Positions 1 to 9,689 are shown, counted from the stretch's first letter. The stretch is DNA of 23,729 bases from QVMP01 sp047974325 (GCA_047974325.1 JBKECE010000160.1:1-23729), one strand, 5' to 3'. Program-made: numbers and translations. Notes: generated by a model not told the origin, from the sequence alone.

Positions 1-368
1 TGGTTTTTGTTCATGTCAATCCAAAAGAGCGTATGGAAGTCCTAAGCTTCTCCACAGTTAGCCGCTATATGGTAATGCGTGGTGAAAGCACTCCTGCCGT
101 TATTCCTGACGAGCAGATGGCCCGTTTCCGTTTCATGCTCGATTATTCCGAAGAAGCAGTCTGTATGAATGATACTCCACTGGCGCGTGGTGAGAAAGTT
201 CGTGTAATTAAAGGTCCTTTGAGCGGCCTTGTCGGCGAACTCGTGACTGTCGGGGGTAAGAGTAAGATTGCCGTTCGTTTAAATATGCTTGGCTGTGCTT
301 GTGTAGATATGCCAATCGGTTATGTAGAACCCACAAAGATTAGTAATGACGACACAAAAAAACTTTAA
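1..368 (+). CDS. upxY: UpxY-family transcription antiterminator (NusG-like), 3' part only
   Basis: The reading frame is open from nucleotide 3 at the window edge, so the gene begins outside. The 111-residue ATG reading from 33 is only an internal Met. The visible part carries the end of the NGN-like domain (residues FVHVNPKER... then SRYMV) and a KOW-type segment with GEKVRVIKGPLSGLVGEL, which is typical of UpxY/NusG paralogues. In Bacteroides (known for B. fragilis and B. thetaiotaomicron) UpxY is the first gene of a CPS operon and prevents early termination in the untranslated leader of its own locus. The gene ends in a lysine-rich tail (TKKL) and overlaps the next start by 23 bp, which suggests translational coupling. 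The locus promoter, often invertible, would lie upstream of the window and cannot be seen. No upxZ gene follows it. Confidence 0.93.
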   Translation, partial: VFVHVNPKERMEVLSFSTVSRYMVMRGESTPAVIPDEQMARFRFMLDYSEEAVCMNDTPLARGEKVRVIKGPLSGLVGELVTVGGKSKIAVRLNMLGCACVDMPIGYVEPTKISNDDTKKL

Positions 369-2760
369 CGTATTTCTATTCATTCTACTGTTAGGAGTTT
401 TTTCTCCTTTGATGGCTCAAAATATGAGCGATTCTCAAGTATTGGAATATGTCAAGGAGGGGATTAGACAAGGGAAAGAACAAAAACAATTAGCCTCAGA
501 ACTTGCACGTAAGGGCGTGACCAAAGAACAGGCTATGCGTGTGAAGCAGCTTTATGAGCAGCAGAACAATGTCAATGCTTCCAACGCTACCGGTACGGAT
601 GTCAATGAATCCCGTCTTCGTGAAGAAATGAAGGAGAACACCTCCGATATGCTGGAAGACCATCCGAGCACTCAAGACCTTGCACGTAGTAATCAAGTTT
701 TCGGAAGAAACATCTTCAATACTCGTAACCTGACTTTTGAACCCAGTGTCAACATCGCCACCCCTTTAAATTACCGTCTCGGTCCCGGTGATGAAGTGAT
801 TATCGACATCTGGGGAGCCAGCCAGAACACTATTCGCCAACAGATTTCTCCTGATGGCACGATCAACATTCAGAAAATAGGTCCCGTCAACCTGAACGGT
901 CTGACTATCTCTGAAGCCAATGACTATCTCAAAAAAACATTAAACAAGATATATAATGGTCTTAATAATACGAATGACCCCACTTCTGACATCCGTCTGA
1001 CTTTGGGCAGCATCCGTACTATTCAAATCAATGTGATGGGTGAAGTAGTCCAACCGGGCACTTACTCTCTTTCTTCCTTTTCTACTGTCTTCCATGCACT
1101 TTACCGTGCAGGAGGTGTGAGTGACATAGGTAGCCTTCGCAATGTCCAGCTGGTACGTAACGGTAAGAACATCGCCACAATCGATGTCTACCAATTTATC
1201 ATGAAAGGCAACATTCAGGATGACATCCGTCTTCAGGAGGGCGATGTAGTAATAGTCCCTGCCTATGACGTATTGGTTAAGATCGACGGAAAAGTGAAAC
1301 GCCCGATGCGTTTCGAAATGAAAAAGGATGAGAGTCTATCTACTCTTATCAGCTATGCCGGTGGCTTTGAAGCCGATGCTTATACTCGTTCCTTACGTGT
1401 CGTACGTCAAAATGGCCAAGAATATGAAGTAAACACAGTCAAAGACCTTGATTATAGTGTCTATAAAATGCGGAATGGTGATGTTGTGACTGCCGAGGCT
1501 ATCCTTAACCGCTTCACTAATAAGCTTGAAATCCGTGGTGCCGTTTACCGTCCCGGTATCTACCAGCTAAACGGTAAACTGAATACCGTCCGTGAACTGG
1601 TGAACGAAGCCCAAGGCTTGACGGGTGATGCTTTCTTGAACCGTGCTGTCCTTTATCGTCAGCGTGAGGATCTTACTACTGAAGTTATCCCTGTTGACAT
1701 TAAAGCTATCATGGATGATACTTCTCAAAATATCATCCTGGCGAAAAACGATATTCTTTATATTCCCAGTATCCATGATTTGGAAGATAGGGGAGATGTT
1801 GTAATCCACGGCGAAGTGGCCAAACCTGATTCCTATCCTTATGCTGATAACATGACTCTTGAAGATTTGATCATTCAGGCTGGCGGATTACGTGAAGCTG
1901 CTTCTGTAGTTCGTGTAGATGTATCACGCAGAATTAAGAATCCGCGTAGCACGGCAGATAACGACACTATTGGTCAGATATATACATTTTCCTTGAAAGA
2001 AGGCTTTGTTGTGGATGGAACTCCCGGTTTCGTACTTCAACCCTATGATGAAGTTTATGTACGTCGTAGTCCGGGCTATCAGGCTCAACAGAATGTAGCT
2101 GTTGAAGGTGAAATCCTATTTGGAGGCTCTTATGCAATGACCAGCCGTGAAGAACGCCTTTCAGACTTGATCAATAAAGCGGGAGGTGCAACGAATTATG
2201 CCTATTTACGTGGTGCAAAATTGACTCGTGTGGCCAATGCTAGTGAAAAGAGACGTATGGGGGATGTAATTCGTTTAATGAGTAGGCAACTAGGAGAAGC
2301 CATGATTGACTCTTTAGGCATCCGTGTAGAAGACCATTTTACAGTTGGTATTGACTTAGAAAAAGCACTAGCCAATCCTGGTAGTACAGCAGATATTGTC
2401 TTGCGTGAGGGTGATGTGATTTCTATTCCTAAAAATAATAATACAGTCACGATCAATGGTGCTGTGATGGTTCCGAATACGGTTTCTTATATGGAAGGTA
2501 AGAACATTGATTATTATTTGAATCAGGCCGGTGGTTATTCAGACAATGCGAAGAAGAGCAAGAAGTTCATTGTTTACATGAATGGTCAGGTAACTAAGGT
2601 TAAAGGTAGCGGTAAGAAACAAATTGAGCCTGGTTGTGAGATCATTGTTCCTAGTAAATCAAAGAAGCGTACTAATATGGGGGAAATTTTAGGATATGCC
2701 ACTTCTTTCAGTTCCTTGGGTATGATGATTGCCTCTATTGCTAATTTAATCAAGAAATAA
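346..2760 (+). CDS. SLBB-domain polysaccharide export protein (Wza-like)
   Basis: An 804-residue outer-membrane or periplasmic export protein for capsule. Residues 1-24 form a signal peptide (short polar start, FLFILLLGVF core, cleavage likely after MAQ). No Cys follows, so it is not a lipoprotein like E. coli Wza. A polysaccharide export domain lies at about 138-225, with the diagnostic YRLGPGDEVIIDIWG stretch near 143. I count six SLBB-like repeats by their G-x-V...PG-x-Y...L-x-x-AGG pattern, near 225-258, 310-342, 394-426, 484-516, 583-616 and 700-732. A hydrophobic stretch at about 780-800 ends the protein. The ATG at 346 is kept because the next Met would remove the signal peptide. It overlaps upxY, with wzz 15 bp downstream. 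The family role (outer-membrane channel with Wzz/Wzc partners) is known; the substrate is inferred from context. Confidence 0.93.
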   Translation: MTTQKNFNVFLFILLLGVFSPLMAQNMSDSQVLEYVKEGIRQGKEQKQLASELARKGVTKEQAMRVKQLYEQQNNVNASNATGTDVNESRLREEMKENTSDMLEDHPSTQDLARSNQVFGRNIFNTRNLTFEPSVNIATPLNYRLGPGDEVIIDIWGASQNTIRQQISPDGTINIQKIGPVNLNGLTISEANDYLKKTLNKIYNGLNNTNDPTSDIRLTLGSIRTIQINVMGEVVQPGTYSLSSFSTVFHALYRAGGVSDIGSLRNVQLVRNGKNIATIDVYQFIMKGNIQDDIRLQEGDVVIVPAYDVLVKIDGKVKRPMRFEMKKDESLSTLISYAGGFEADAYTRSLRVVRQNGQEYEVNTVKDLDYSVYKMRNGDVVTAEAILNRFTNKLEIRGAVYRPGIYQLNGKLNTVRELVNEAQGLTGDAFLNRAVLYRQREDLTTEVIPVDIKAIMDDTSQNIILAKNDILYIPSIHDLEDRGDVVIHGEVAKPDSYPYADNMTLEDLIIQAGGLREAASVVRVDVSRRIKNPRSTADNDTIGQIYTFSLKEGFVVDGTPGFVLQPYDEVYVRRSPGYQAQQNVAVEGEILFGGSYAMTSREERLSDLINKAGGATNYAYLRGAKLTRVANASEKRRMGDVIRLMSRQLGEAMIDSLGIRVEDHFTVGIDLEKALANPGSTADIVLREGDVISIPKNNNTVTINGAVMVPNTVSYMEGKNIDYYLNQAGGYSDNAKKSKKFIVYMNGQVTKVKGSGKKQIEPGCEIIVPSKSKKRTNMGEILGYATSFSSLGMMIASIANLIKK

Positions 2761-2775
2761 CGAATACCTTTATTT

Positions 2776-3909
2776 ATGTCTACTTTGATGGAACAAACAT
2801 CTGAAAAGGAAACAAAACAGTTGCATAATAATCACAATGATGAGGAGATCGAAATCGATTTGATGGATCTTCTTCGTAAGGTTATAGGTATTCGTAAGAA
2901 GATCTATAAAGCTGCCGGTATCGGACTGATAATTGGTGTTATTGTTGCAATAAGTATCCCTAATCAGTACACGGTTGAAGTTACTCTTTCTCCTGAAATG
3001 GGTAATAACAAAGGTGGTGGTTTATCCGGTTTGGCTGCATCGTTTTTAGGAAGTGGAGTTTCTATGTGTGATTGTACTTATGCCTTGAATGCTTCCTTAT
3101 CTGCTGATATTGTTTCTTCTACTCCTTTTTTACTGGAGCTTTCTGCAATGGAGATACCGGTAACAAAGAATGAAGTCATGACATTGAACACTTATTTGGA
3201 TGAAGAAACATCTCCCTGGTGGAGTTATATAATCGGACTCCCAGGCATGGTAATTGGTGGAGTAAAGTCCTTGTTTACTGAGGAAGATGAAATTGCATCT
3301 TTTGATAAAACAAGTCAGGGCGCAATTGAGCTTTCAAAGAAAGATTCGAAGAAAATTGCGACTCTAAAGAAAATGATAACCGCTTCTGTGGATAAGAAAA
3401 CCTCAATGACTTCTATTTCTGTGACTTTGCAGAGTCCTAAGGTTGCTGCAGTTGTTGCCGATTCTGTAGTGAAGAAATTGCAGGAATATATAATAGACTA
3501 CCGTACCTTCAAGGCAAAAGAGGATTGTATCTATTTGGAGAAACTTTTCAAAGAACGTCAGCAAGAATATTATGCTGCTCAGAAGAAATACGCAGACTAT
3601 CTGGATTCTCATGATAACCTAATTTTGCAGAGTGTTCGTGCCGAACAGGAACGTTTGCAGAATGATATGAGTCTTGCTTACCAGGTATACAGTCAGGTTG
3701 CCAGTCAGCTTCAGGTTTCCAGAGCTAAAGTTCAGGAAGAAAAACCTGTGTTTGCTGTTGTAGAACCTGCTGTTGTCCCCTTGAAACCTTCGGGAACCAG
3801 TAGGAAAGTATATGTTTTGGCTTTTATTTTCCTATCAGTTTGTATTGTTATATTCTGGAATTTATTCGGAAAAGATTTTCTGAATAAGTTCAAAGAAGTA
3901 TGTGCCTAA
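2776..3909 (+). CDS. Wzz-type chain-length determinant / capsule co-polymerase
   Basis: A 377-residue inner-membrane protein. The N-terminal cytoplasmic part is charged (residues 1-42, with EIDLMDLLRKV, the usual Wzz entry motif). It is followed by a first membrane helix at about 44-62, a large periplasmic part with a helical, coiled-coil-prone section at about 240-310, and a proline-rich stretch (VVEPAVVPLKPSG) just before the second membrane helix at about 345-363. This is the PF02706 topology. The short C-terminal tail has no Walker motifs, so the BY-kinase domain of Wzc proteins is missing. It is expected to set polymer length together with Wzy and to connect to the export protein just upstream. 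No separate kinase gene is seen in the window. Confidence 0.92.
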   Translation: MSTLMEQTSEKETKQLHNNHNDEEIEIDLMDLLRKVIGIRKKIYKAAGIGLIIGVIVAISIPNQYTVEVTLSPEMGNNKGGGLSGLAASFLGSGVSMCDCTYALNASLSADIVSSTPFLLELSAMEIPVTKNEVMTLNTYLDEETSPWWSYIIGLPGMVIGGVKSLFTEEDEIASFDKTSQGAIELSKKDSKKIATLKKMITASVDKKTSMTSISVTLQSPKVAAVVADSVVKKLQEYIIDYRTFKAKEDCIYLEKLFKERQQEYYAAQKKYADYLDSHDNLILQSVRAEQERLQNDMSLAYQVYSQVASQLQVSRAKVQEEKPVFAVVEPAVVPLKPSGTSRKVYVLAFIFLSVCIVIFWNLFGKDFLNKFKEVCA

Positions 3910-3928
3910 AATCAATCTTTAATGTGAT

Positions 3929-5341
3929 ATGGTATCAACCACCAGTCAAATCAATAAATTTATAGAATTTGTAGCAGTTCTGGGAGACCTGGTCATTTTG
4001 AATCTGGTATTGTTCTTTCTCCTTTTCTTTTGGGAAGAAGTATTTGTCTCTTTACCTTTTTCTTGTAGGGTTTCCTGGATGATGACTTCGTTAAGTCTCT
4101 GTTATCTGGCCTGTTCCAGCTCTCGCGGGAAGGTTTGGGACAGTCGGGGAATTCGTCCCGACCAACTTGTATTGCGTGTGTTGAAGAATATTATAGCTTT
4201 TTCCATCTTTTGGGCATGTATCATGACTTTTAGTGGAATCTCTATCTATTCTCCTCTTTTCTTTGTCGCTTATTTTTCTTTCCTCTTTGTTATCTTAAGT
4301 ATTTATCGCATTATTATTCGTCATTTCCTGATAGTCTATTGTGCTAAGGGCAAGCATAGACGTTATGCTGTTTTTATAGGAGGGGGCAATAATATGCAAG
4401 TTTTGTATGAGGAGATGGAGAACTCTCTGGCGTCTTCTATATATGAAGTCGTGGGTTATTTTGATATAAAACCGAATGATAGCCTTTCCTCCCAATGTTC
4501 TTATTTGGGTAATCCCGACGGTTTTTCAGATTTTATGTCCGCACACCCGGGTATCAAGCATGTATTTTGTTCTTTGTCGATGGAGGAGGGACGTTATAAT
4601 TTTTCTATTATGAATCATTGTGAAAACCATTTGCTTTATTTTCATGGTGTTCCTAATGTCTGTAAAGGTTTTCCGCGTCGTATCTGGCACAGTATGGTTG
4701 GCAATATGCCTATATTGAATCTGCGTTATGAACCTCTGGGCAAGATGGAGAACCGTATGTTGAAACGGCTATTCGATGTTGTTTTCTCTGGTCTTTTTCT
4801 AGTTACTGTTTTTCCTTTTGTTTATCTCATAGTGGGAAGTATTATAAAGTTGACTTCTCCCGGTCCTGTATTCTTTAAGCAAATGCGTACGGGTTTGAAT
4901 GGTGTGGATTTTGTGTGTTACAAATTTCGATCCATGAAAGTGAATGATGAAGCTGACAGTAAACAGGCTACGGCTGATGATCCCCGTAAAACTCGTTTTG
5001 GGAACTTTCTTCGTTGTTCTAATATAGACGAACTTCCTCAGTTTATCAATGTTTTTAAGGGTGAGATGTCAATAGTAGGTCCCCGTCCTCACATGTTGGC
5101 TCATACGGAGACTTATGCCCGATTGATTGACAAATATATGGTACGGCACTTTATAAAACCTGGAGTAACAGGTTGGGCTCAAACTCATGGTTTTCGTGGT
5201 GAAACGAAAGAACTCTCACAGATGGAGGAGCGTGTGAAGGCTGATATTTGGTATATGGAGCATTGGTCAATGTTGCTTGATTTATATATCATTTATAAGA
5301 CTATAGCAAATGCAATTGTGGGGGAGAAAAATGCATACTAA
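3929..5341 (+). CDS. Polyprenyl glycosyl-phosphotransferase (WcaJ/WbaP type), initiating enzyme
   Basis: A 470-residue enzyme that transfers a sugar-1-phosphate from a nucleotide sugar to undecaprenyl phosphate, the first step of repeat-unit assembly at the inner membrane. Four hydrophobic segments sit at about 12-34, 48-62, 84-103 and 107-130, followed by a Rossmann-like linker domain (FIGGGNN near 149-155). The catalytic bacterial sugar transferase domain covers about 275-465: LFDVVFSG membrane hairpin, SPGPVFFKQMR, YKFRSMK, the catalytic Asp-Glu pair D367/E368 in NIDELPQF, and the VGPRPH motif at 383-388. This layout matches the UDP-glucose lipid carrier transferase group, but the sugar (Glc, Gal or other) cannot be read from sequence. 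The gene ends the GC-richer left block; 214 bp without a gene follow. Confidence 0.93.
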   Translation: MVSTTSQINKFIEFVAVLGDLVILNLVLFFLLFFWEEVFVSLPFSCRVSWMMTSLSLCYLACSSSRGKVWDSRGIRPDQLVLRVLKNIIAFSIFWACIMTFSGISIYSPLFFVAYFSFLFVILSIYRIIIRHFLIVYCAKGKHRRYAVFIGGGNNMQVLYEEMENSLASSIYEVVGYFDIKPNDSLSSQCSYLGNPDGFSDFMSAHPGIKHVFCSLSMEEGRYNFSIMNHCENHLLYFHGVPNVCKGFPRRIWHSMVGNMPILNLRYEPLGKMENRMLKRLFDVVFSGLFLVTVFPFVYLIVGSIIKLTSPGPVFFKQMRTGLNGVDFVCYKFRSMKVNDEADSKQATADDPRKTRFGNFLRCSNIDELPQFINVFKGEMSIVGPRPHMLAHTETYARLIDKYMVRHFIKPGVTGWAQTHGFRGETKELSQMEERVKADIWYMEHWSMLLDLYIIYKTIANAIVGEKNAY

Positions 5342-5555
5342 TAAAAAACTGTGATATGGTTAGCTTGAGTAATAATAGAGTAGAAGGTTTTCATTAAAAA
5401 GTTCAAGTATTGTAGAACTTGAGTTGTCTATTTAAAACTTAGAGCTTTGTTATTTCTTATCTTCCTTTCACTTCTTATATGTGAGAAACGTATGAATATA
5501 GGGGCTTTTAATAAAGTGAAAATATATATGATATTATATTATATTATACTGATTC
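5342..5555 (+). other. Intergenic spacer at the border of the variable cassette
   Basis: No gene is seen in these 214 bp. The stretch is very AT-rich, contains a small inverted repeat (AAGTTC...GAACTT, about 5399-5420) and ends in short ATATT tandem copies just before the wzx start. It marks a sharp change from the GC-richer export/initiation genes to the AT-rich specificity genes. I see no clear promoter or terminator in it. Confidence 0.6.
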
Positions 5556-7094
5556 ATGGCTAGAAACTCAAGGACATTCAAAAGTATAAAAAATGCTAAG
5601 GTTGCTTTATTGTTTTATTTAGCTAATTTAATTCTTCAGTTTTTTTCGAGGAAAATTTTTCTAGATTATTTAGGAGCTGAAGTTTTAGGGTTGAATACTA
5701 CAGTGCAGAATCTATTAGGCTTTTTAAATCTGGCAGAGTTAGGTATTGGTAGTGCTGTGGCATATAATCTATATAAACCACTTTTTGATGATGATACAAA
5801 TACTATTAATGATATAGTTTCTATACAGGGGTGGTTATATCGTAAGGTAGCTTATGTTGTTACTATTAGTGCTTGTATCTTAATGTGCTTTTTTCCTTTA
5901 ATATTTGTAAAGGCTCAATTACCATTGTGGTATGTTTATGGTTCATTCATTGTTTTACTAGTAGTTGCTCTTTTAGAATATTTTGTTTGCTACCATCAAA
6001 TAGTTTTAGTTGCTGATCAAAAAGAGTATAAAATAACTTTTGTTGTACAAGGAATTAAAATCTTGAAAATTACATCTCAAATATTTGTTATTAGTTATTT
6101 GAAAAATGGTTATTTCTATTGGATGATATTAGAGCTTTTTATGGCAATTGTAACTGCTATTTTGCTTAATATAGTGTTGAAAAGAGAGTACTTATGGCTT
6201 AAACCTATTCCAGCAAAAGGAAAAGAACTGAGAAGTCGATATCCTATGATTATAAAAAAAACAAAACAATTATTTTTTCATAGAATATCAGGATTCGTCT
6301 TAACTCAAACAAGTCCTTTAATAATCTATGCGTATACATCTTTGACTATTGTAGCTATTTATGGTAATTATATGTTGATAGTTATTGGAATAACAGGATT
6401 GCAAAATGCACTTTTTAATAGCTTAAATGCTGGGGTAGGAGGATTAGTGGCTGAAGGAAACAAAACTCGCCTTATAAGTGTTTTTCGTGAGTTGTTTTCT
6501 TTTCGTTTTTTTATGGTAGCAGTTACTTGCTTTGGAGTTTATATTTTAGCCTCTCCCTTTATAACTCTTTGGGTTGGATATGAATATATCCTAGACTCAA
6601 CTTCATTATTATTAATTGTTGGCATTTTATATTTGAATACGATGCGAAATGTAGTTGATGCTTATATTTATGCTTATGGACTTTATCACGATATATGGGC
6701 TCCGGTTATAGAAACTTTTTTAAATGTAGGATTATCTATTAGTTTGGGGTATCTTTGGGGATTATTTGGCGTTTTATTGGGAGTATTAGTTAGTCTTTTT
6801 TGTGTTATCTTTTTGTGGAAACCATATTTCTTATTTAGACGAGGATTACAAGTTTCAATAAGTATATATGTAAAAATATATATAAAGCATCTAATCTTAG
6901 CAAGTATTATATCCATACTTGTTCTTTTTATAAATAATAGTATAATGGTTAATCCTGAAAGTTCTTTTTTAAGTTTTGTATATTACTCGGCAATGATATT
7001 AGGAATGTATGGCGTTTTTTTATTTACTGCTCTATATTTCTTAGAACAGGGTATGAGAGATTTTATGAAAAGAATGTTACATTATATAAGGTAA
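5556..7094 (+). CDS. Wzx-type flippase (oligosaccharide-PP-undecaprenol translocase)
   Basis: A 512-residue, strongly hydrophobic protein with about 12-14 membrane helices over its whole length. It is of the size and pattern of the polysaccharide-transport branch of the MOP superfamily. The N-terminus has the features common in Bacteroidetes flippases: a basic start, then NLILQFFSRKIFLDYLG, then GLNTTVQNLLGFLNLAELG with the small-residue kink in the first helices. It is expected to flip the lipid-linked repeat unit across the inner membrane before Wzy polymerisation. It is the first gene of the AT-rich central cassette, with wzy 90 bp downstream. The start at 5556 puts a basic cytoplasmic tail before helix 1, which fits the family. 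Confidence 0.9.
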   Translation: MARNSRTFKSIKNAKVALLFYLANLILQFFSRKIFLDYLGAEVLGLNTTVQNLLGFLNLAELGIGSAVAYNLYKPLFDDDTNTINDIVSIQGWLYRKVAYVVTISACILMCFFPLIFVKAQLPLWYVYGSFIVLLVVALLEYFVCYHQIVLVADQKEYKITFVVQGIKILKITSQIFVISYLKNGYFYWMILELFMAIVTAILLNIVLKREYLWLKPIPAKGKELRSRYPMIIKKTKQLFFHRISGFVLTQTSPLIIYAYTSLTIVAIYGNYMLIVIGITGLQNALFNSLNAGVGGLVAEGNKTRLISVFRELFSFRFFMVAVTCFGVYILASPFITLWVGYEYILDSTSLLLIVGILYLNTMRNVVDAYIYAYGLYHDIWAPVIETFLNVGLSISLGYLWGLFGVLLGVLVSLFCVIFLWKPYFLFRRGLQVSISIYVKIYIKHLILASIISILVLFINNSIMVNPESSFLSFVYYSAMILGMYGVFLFTALYFLEQGMRDFMKRMLHYIR

Positions 7095-7184
7095 GGCAAT
7101 TGGAAGTATGAATTGGATAGATTGACCTAGGATATAATTTGAAAATGTTAGTTTTCTTAAGTTAATTTATATATAATCTATGAT

Positions 7185-8438
7185 ATGCTGAGTTTGTTTC
7201 TTACCATAATGATGTTGCTACTTTTATTGAAAAATTATAGAAAAGGAATAATGCTTACGGCTTTTGTGATTCAGCCTTTAACTTATATTGGATCTGGTTT
7301 GGGAAATGTAAGTTTATATTATATTTTGGCTGGTATAGCTTTGATTATGTTTCTTTTTTATTCGGAACAATTAAAACCGTTTAAATATCCGAAACTTTTA
7401 CTGATCTCAACATCTTTAATGTCAATATCATATCTAATTACAAATAGTTTATGTAATCACCCTAATACTATTATGATTATAGGTAATATTATTACTCAAT
7501 TTGTTTTTCCTTTTATTTTGTGGTGTGTCATAAGTAGAAAAAAAGATGTAGACTTTTCTATTAATTGTTTAAAATGGATGTGGATTGTGACCATTGTTGT
7601 TATGATCTTAGAACAAATATTCAGGCATAATTATTTTACTGATATTGTGGAATTCAGCTTTAAAACATGTGATTTTGTAATTGATGCTAATACTATTAGA
7701 TATGGATTGAAACGCACAAATTCAATTTTTTCATATTTTTCGACATGTGGTGTCTTTTGTAGTTTAAGTACGTTTATTATATGGATTATAGTTTCAAAAT
7801 TGCATATAAAGGATAATATATATATATTTCTTTTATTTATAATTCCATTTGTAGCATTTTCAACAGGATCACGAGCTATACTGCTAGCGGTTTGTGTAAT
7901 TTTATTGGGTGTATTTACTGATCGTAATATTGTTAAAAGTAAGTTGTATAAAACGATTTTGTTTTCATGTATTATTCTAACACCGATATTAATTGGATAT
8001 GTTTCCAAAATTGTTGATTCAGTTGTAAATTCTAACGAGAGTTCAGGGGTTGAAGGAAGTACTTCTGATTTAAGATTGTTACAATGGGAGGCATGTCTAC
8101 CATCTTTTTTGGATTCGCCTATATGGGGAAATGGACGAATGTATATTTGGGATGTAGTTGCACCAAGACATTCAATTTTACAAGGAGCAGAAAGTCTTTG
8201 GTTTTCTTTACTGGTAGATTATGGTATCATGGGGGGAATTACATATTTATTTATGATTTTTTCATGTATTATTATATTGTATAAGTTAGATGCTAGATTG
8301 ACATATCTCCCCATTGCATATTTTCTTATTTTATGTTTATCTCCAGATGCAGGGATTCAGTATAATCAACTTCTAACATTTGTAGTACTGGCAATAAAAA
8401 TGATGGAGACCAAAAGTCTATATAATAAAACGACTTAA
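7185..8438 (+). CDS. Wzy-type polysaccharide polymerase (O-antigen ligase/polymerase family)
   Basis: A 417-residue integral membrane protein with about 10-12 hydrophobic segments. A large periplasmic loop lies at about 280-340, holding DSPIWGNG and a downstream HSILQGAESLWFSLLVDYG segment. This arrangement (a G-S-R motif in FSTGSRA before a big loop, then a conserved His and a WFSLL-DYG helix) is typical of the Wzy_C/O-antigen ligase fold. It is expected to polymerise repeat units on the periplasmic side. Primary sequence in this family is poorly conserved, so the call rests on topology, these motifs and its place between the flippase and the glycosyltransferases. The next gene starts 6 bp after its stop. 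Confidence 0.85.
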   Translation: MLSLFLTIMMLLLLLKNYRKGIMLTAFVIQPLTYIGSGLGNVSLYYILAGIALIMFLFYSEQLKPFKYPKLLLISTSLMSISYLITNSLCNHPNTIMIIGNIITQFVFPFILWCVISRKKDVDFSINCLKWMWIVTIVVMILEQIFRHNYFTDIVEFSFKTCDFVIDANTIRYGLKRTNSIFSYFSTCGVFCSLSTFIIWIIVSKLHIKDNIYIFLLFIIPFVAFSTGSRAILLAVCVILLGVFTDRNIVKSKLYKTILFSCIILTPILIGYVSKIVDSVVNSNESSGVEGSTSDLRLLQWEACLPSFLDSPIWGNGRMYIWDVVAPRHSILQGAESLWFSLLVDYGIMGGITYLFMIFSCIIILYKLDARLTYLPIAYFLILCLSPDAGIQYNQLLTFVVLAIKMMETKSLYNKTT

Positions 8439-8444
8439 AATATA

Positions 8445-9677
8445 ATGAAAATATTATTGATATCAGAATTGGCACCTACGGTAGAAAACTACAATGGTCC
8501 TTCTGCTTTAAATTATCATTTACTTCATGCTCTTAAAAAGTATGCAGATGTTTATATTATTACTACTAATGGAAATAAGGTACCATATGCCATTTTAAAA
8601 AAAAGTATATCATCTTTTAAAAATAAGTATGATATAAGAAAAAGATCTATCTTAATGAAGTTAATAGTCTCGGATAGAACTGATTGGCTTTTTTCTATGT
8701 TTAGTTTAATATCGTTGCCAAATCTTACTCGTTATAAATTGTCAATGGATATTTTGAAGAAAATAGAGAATTTTAATCCTGATCTGATTATTGTGTATCC
8801 TGATGTTCTTCTAGGCGTGATGAAACAATTAGGGGAAAAGTATAAAGTTCTTGTAATTGGTCCTGACTGCAATCCTTTGTTTGGTCTTAGGACTTTGGAT
8901 GATAGGTATGTCTATGATAAAAACTTGTTTAATAAGACTCTGATTAATTTGTACCGACAAATTAATTTGGAAAAACAAATAACTAAATATTGTGATTATG
9001 TAGGATTAGTAGGACTTAAAGACCAAATGCTATTTAAGAAAATTACAAATTCAAAAAAGGCATATTTTATACCTCATCCGCACTATTCCTTATCTAATGA
9101 CAAACATCTATTTGCTACTGCTAAGATAAAAATAGTTGTTTCAGGTAAATATGATATTTATACATATAGTGCAATAAATGAAATGTTCGAATATTTTTCT
9201 GTTAATTCACAATGTTTACAAGAGTTTTCATTTACATTTATTGGTAAGAACTGGACCGGTTTTATCAAGAGGTGGAACAGTGTTCTTGATATAAAACATA
9301 TAGATTGGGTAGATAACTATATTGAGGAAATTAGTAGCTATGATATACAACTGTTCCCGATGAGTGTAGGTTGTGGGACAAAAGGGAAAGTCCTAGATGC
9401 TTTATCTTCAGGATTACTATGTATTGGTACTAGGTTTGCTTTTGAAAATATAGCTGTTCGAGATAAAGAATCGTGTATTCTCTATGAGAGCCCAAATGAT
9501 GTTGTATTTGTACTAAAGGATTTATTAATAAGAAAGGAAAAATACAAGCAAATAGCTAAACGTGGTAAATTGATGGTTAGAGAATATCATAATCCGGACT
9601 ATGTTGGAAAAGTAATATACGAATTATGTTTTAATAATAGATATATAGTTCAAGAAGCCATATATAATAATTTTTGA
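8445..9677 (+). CDS. Glycosyltransferase, GT4-like (GT-B fold)
   Basis: A 410-residue, probably soluble or membrane-associated glycosyltransferase. The N-terminus (MKILLISELAPT...GPSALNYHLLHAL) is the first Rossmann domain of GT4 enzymes. The C-terminal half holds a conserved block at about 305-335: PMSVGCGTKGKVLDALSSGLL, then GTRFAFENIAV, which matches the G-x-x-x-K-x-x-(D/E)-AL-x-x-G nucleotide-sugar-binding segment of GT4. The usual E-x7-E pair is not obvious, so the donor site is divergent. It lies between wzy and a DUF6625-type transferase with 6 and 12 bp spacing, so co-translation is likely. It would add one sugar of the capsule repeat; donor and acceptor are unknown. Confidence 0.85.
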   Translation: MKILLISELAPTVENYNGPSALNYHLLHALKKYADVYIITTNGNKVPYAILKKSISSFKNKYDIRKRSILMKLIVSDRTDWLFSMFSLISLPNLTRYKLSMDILKKIENFNPDLIIVYPDVLLGVMKQLGEKYKVLVIGPDCNPLFGLRTLDDRYVYDKNLFNKTLINLYRQINLEKQITKYCDYVGLVGLKDQMLFKKITNSKKAYFIPHPHYSLSNDKHLFATAKIKIVVSGKYDIYTYSAINEMFEYFSVNSQCLQEFSFTFIGKNWTGFIKRWNSVLDIKHIDWVDNYIEEISSYDIQLFPMSVGCGTKGKVLDALSSGLLCIGTRFAFENIAVRDKESCILYESPNDVVFVLKDLLIRKEKYKQIAKRGKLMVREYHNPDYVGKVIYELCFNNRYIVQEAIYNNF

Positions 9678-9689
9678 TAAAAAGATGAG

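Noticed and set aside
8084..8284. 66-codon plus-strand frame inside the wzy gene
   Set aside because: It lies wholly within the polymerase gene in another frame and has no features of its own.
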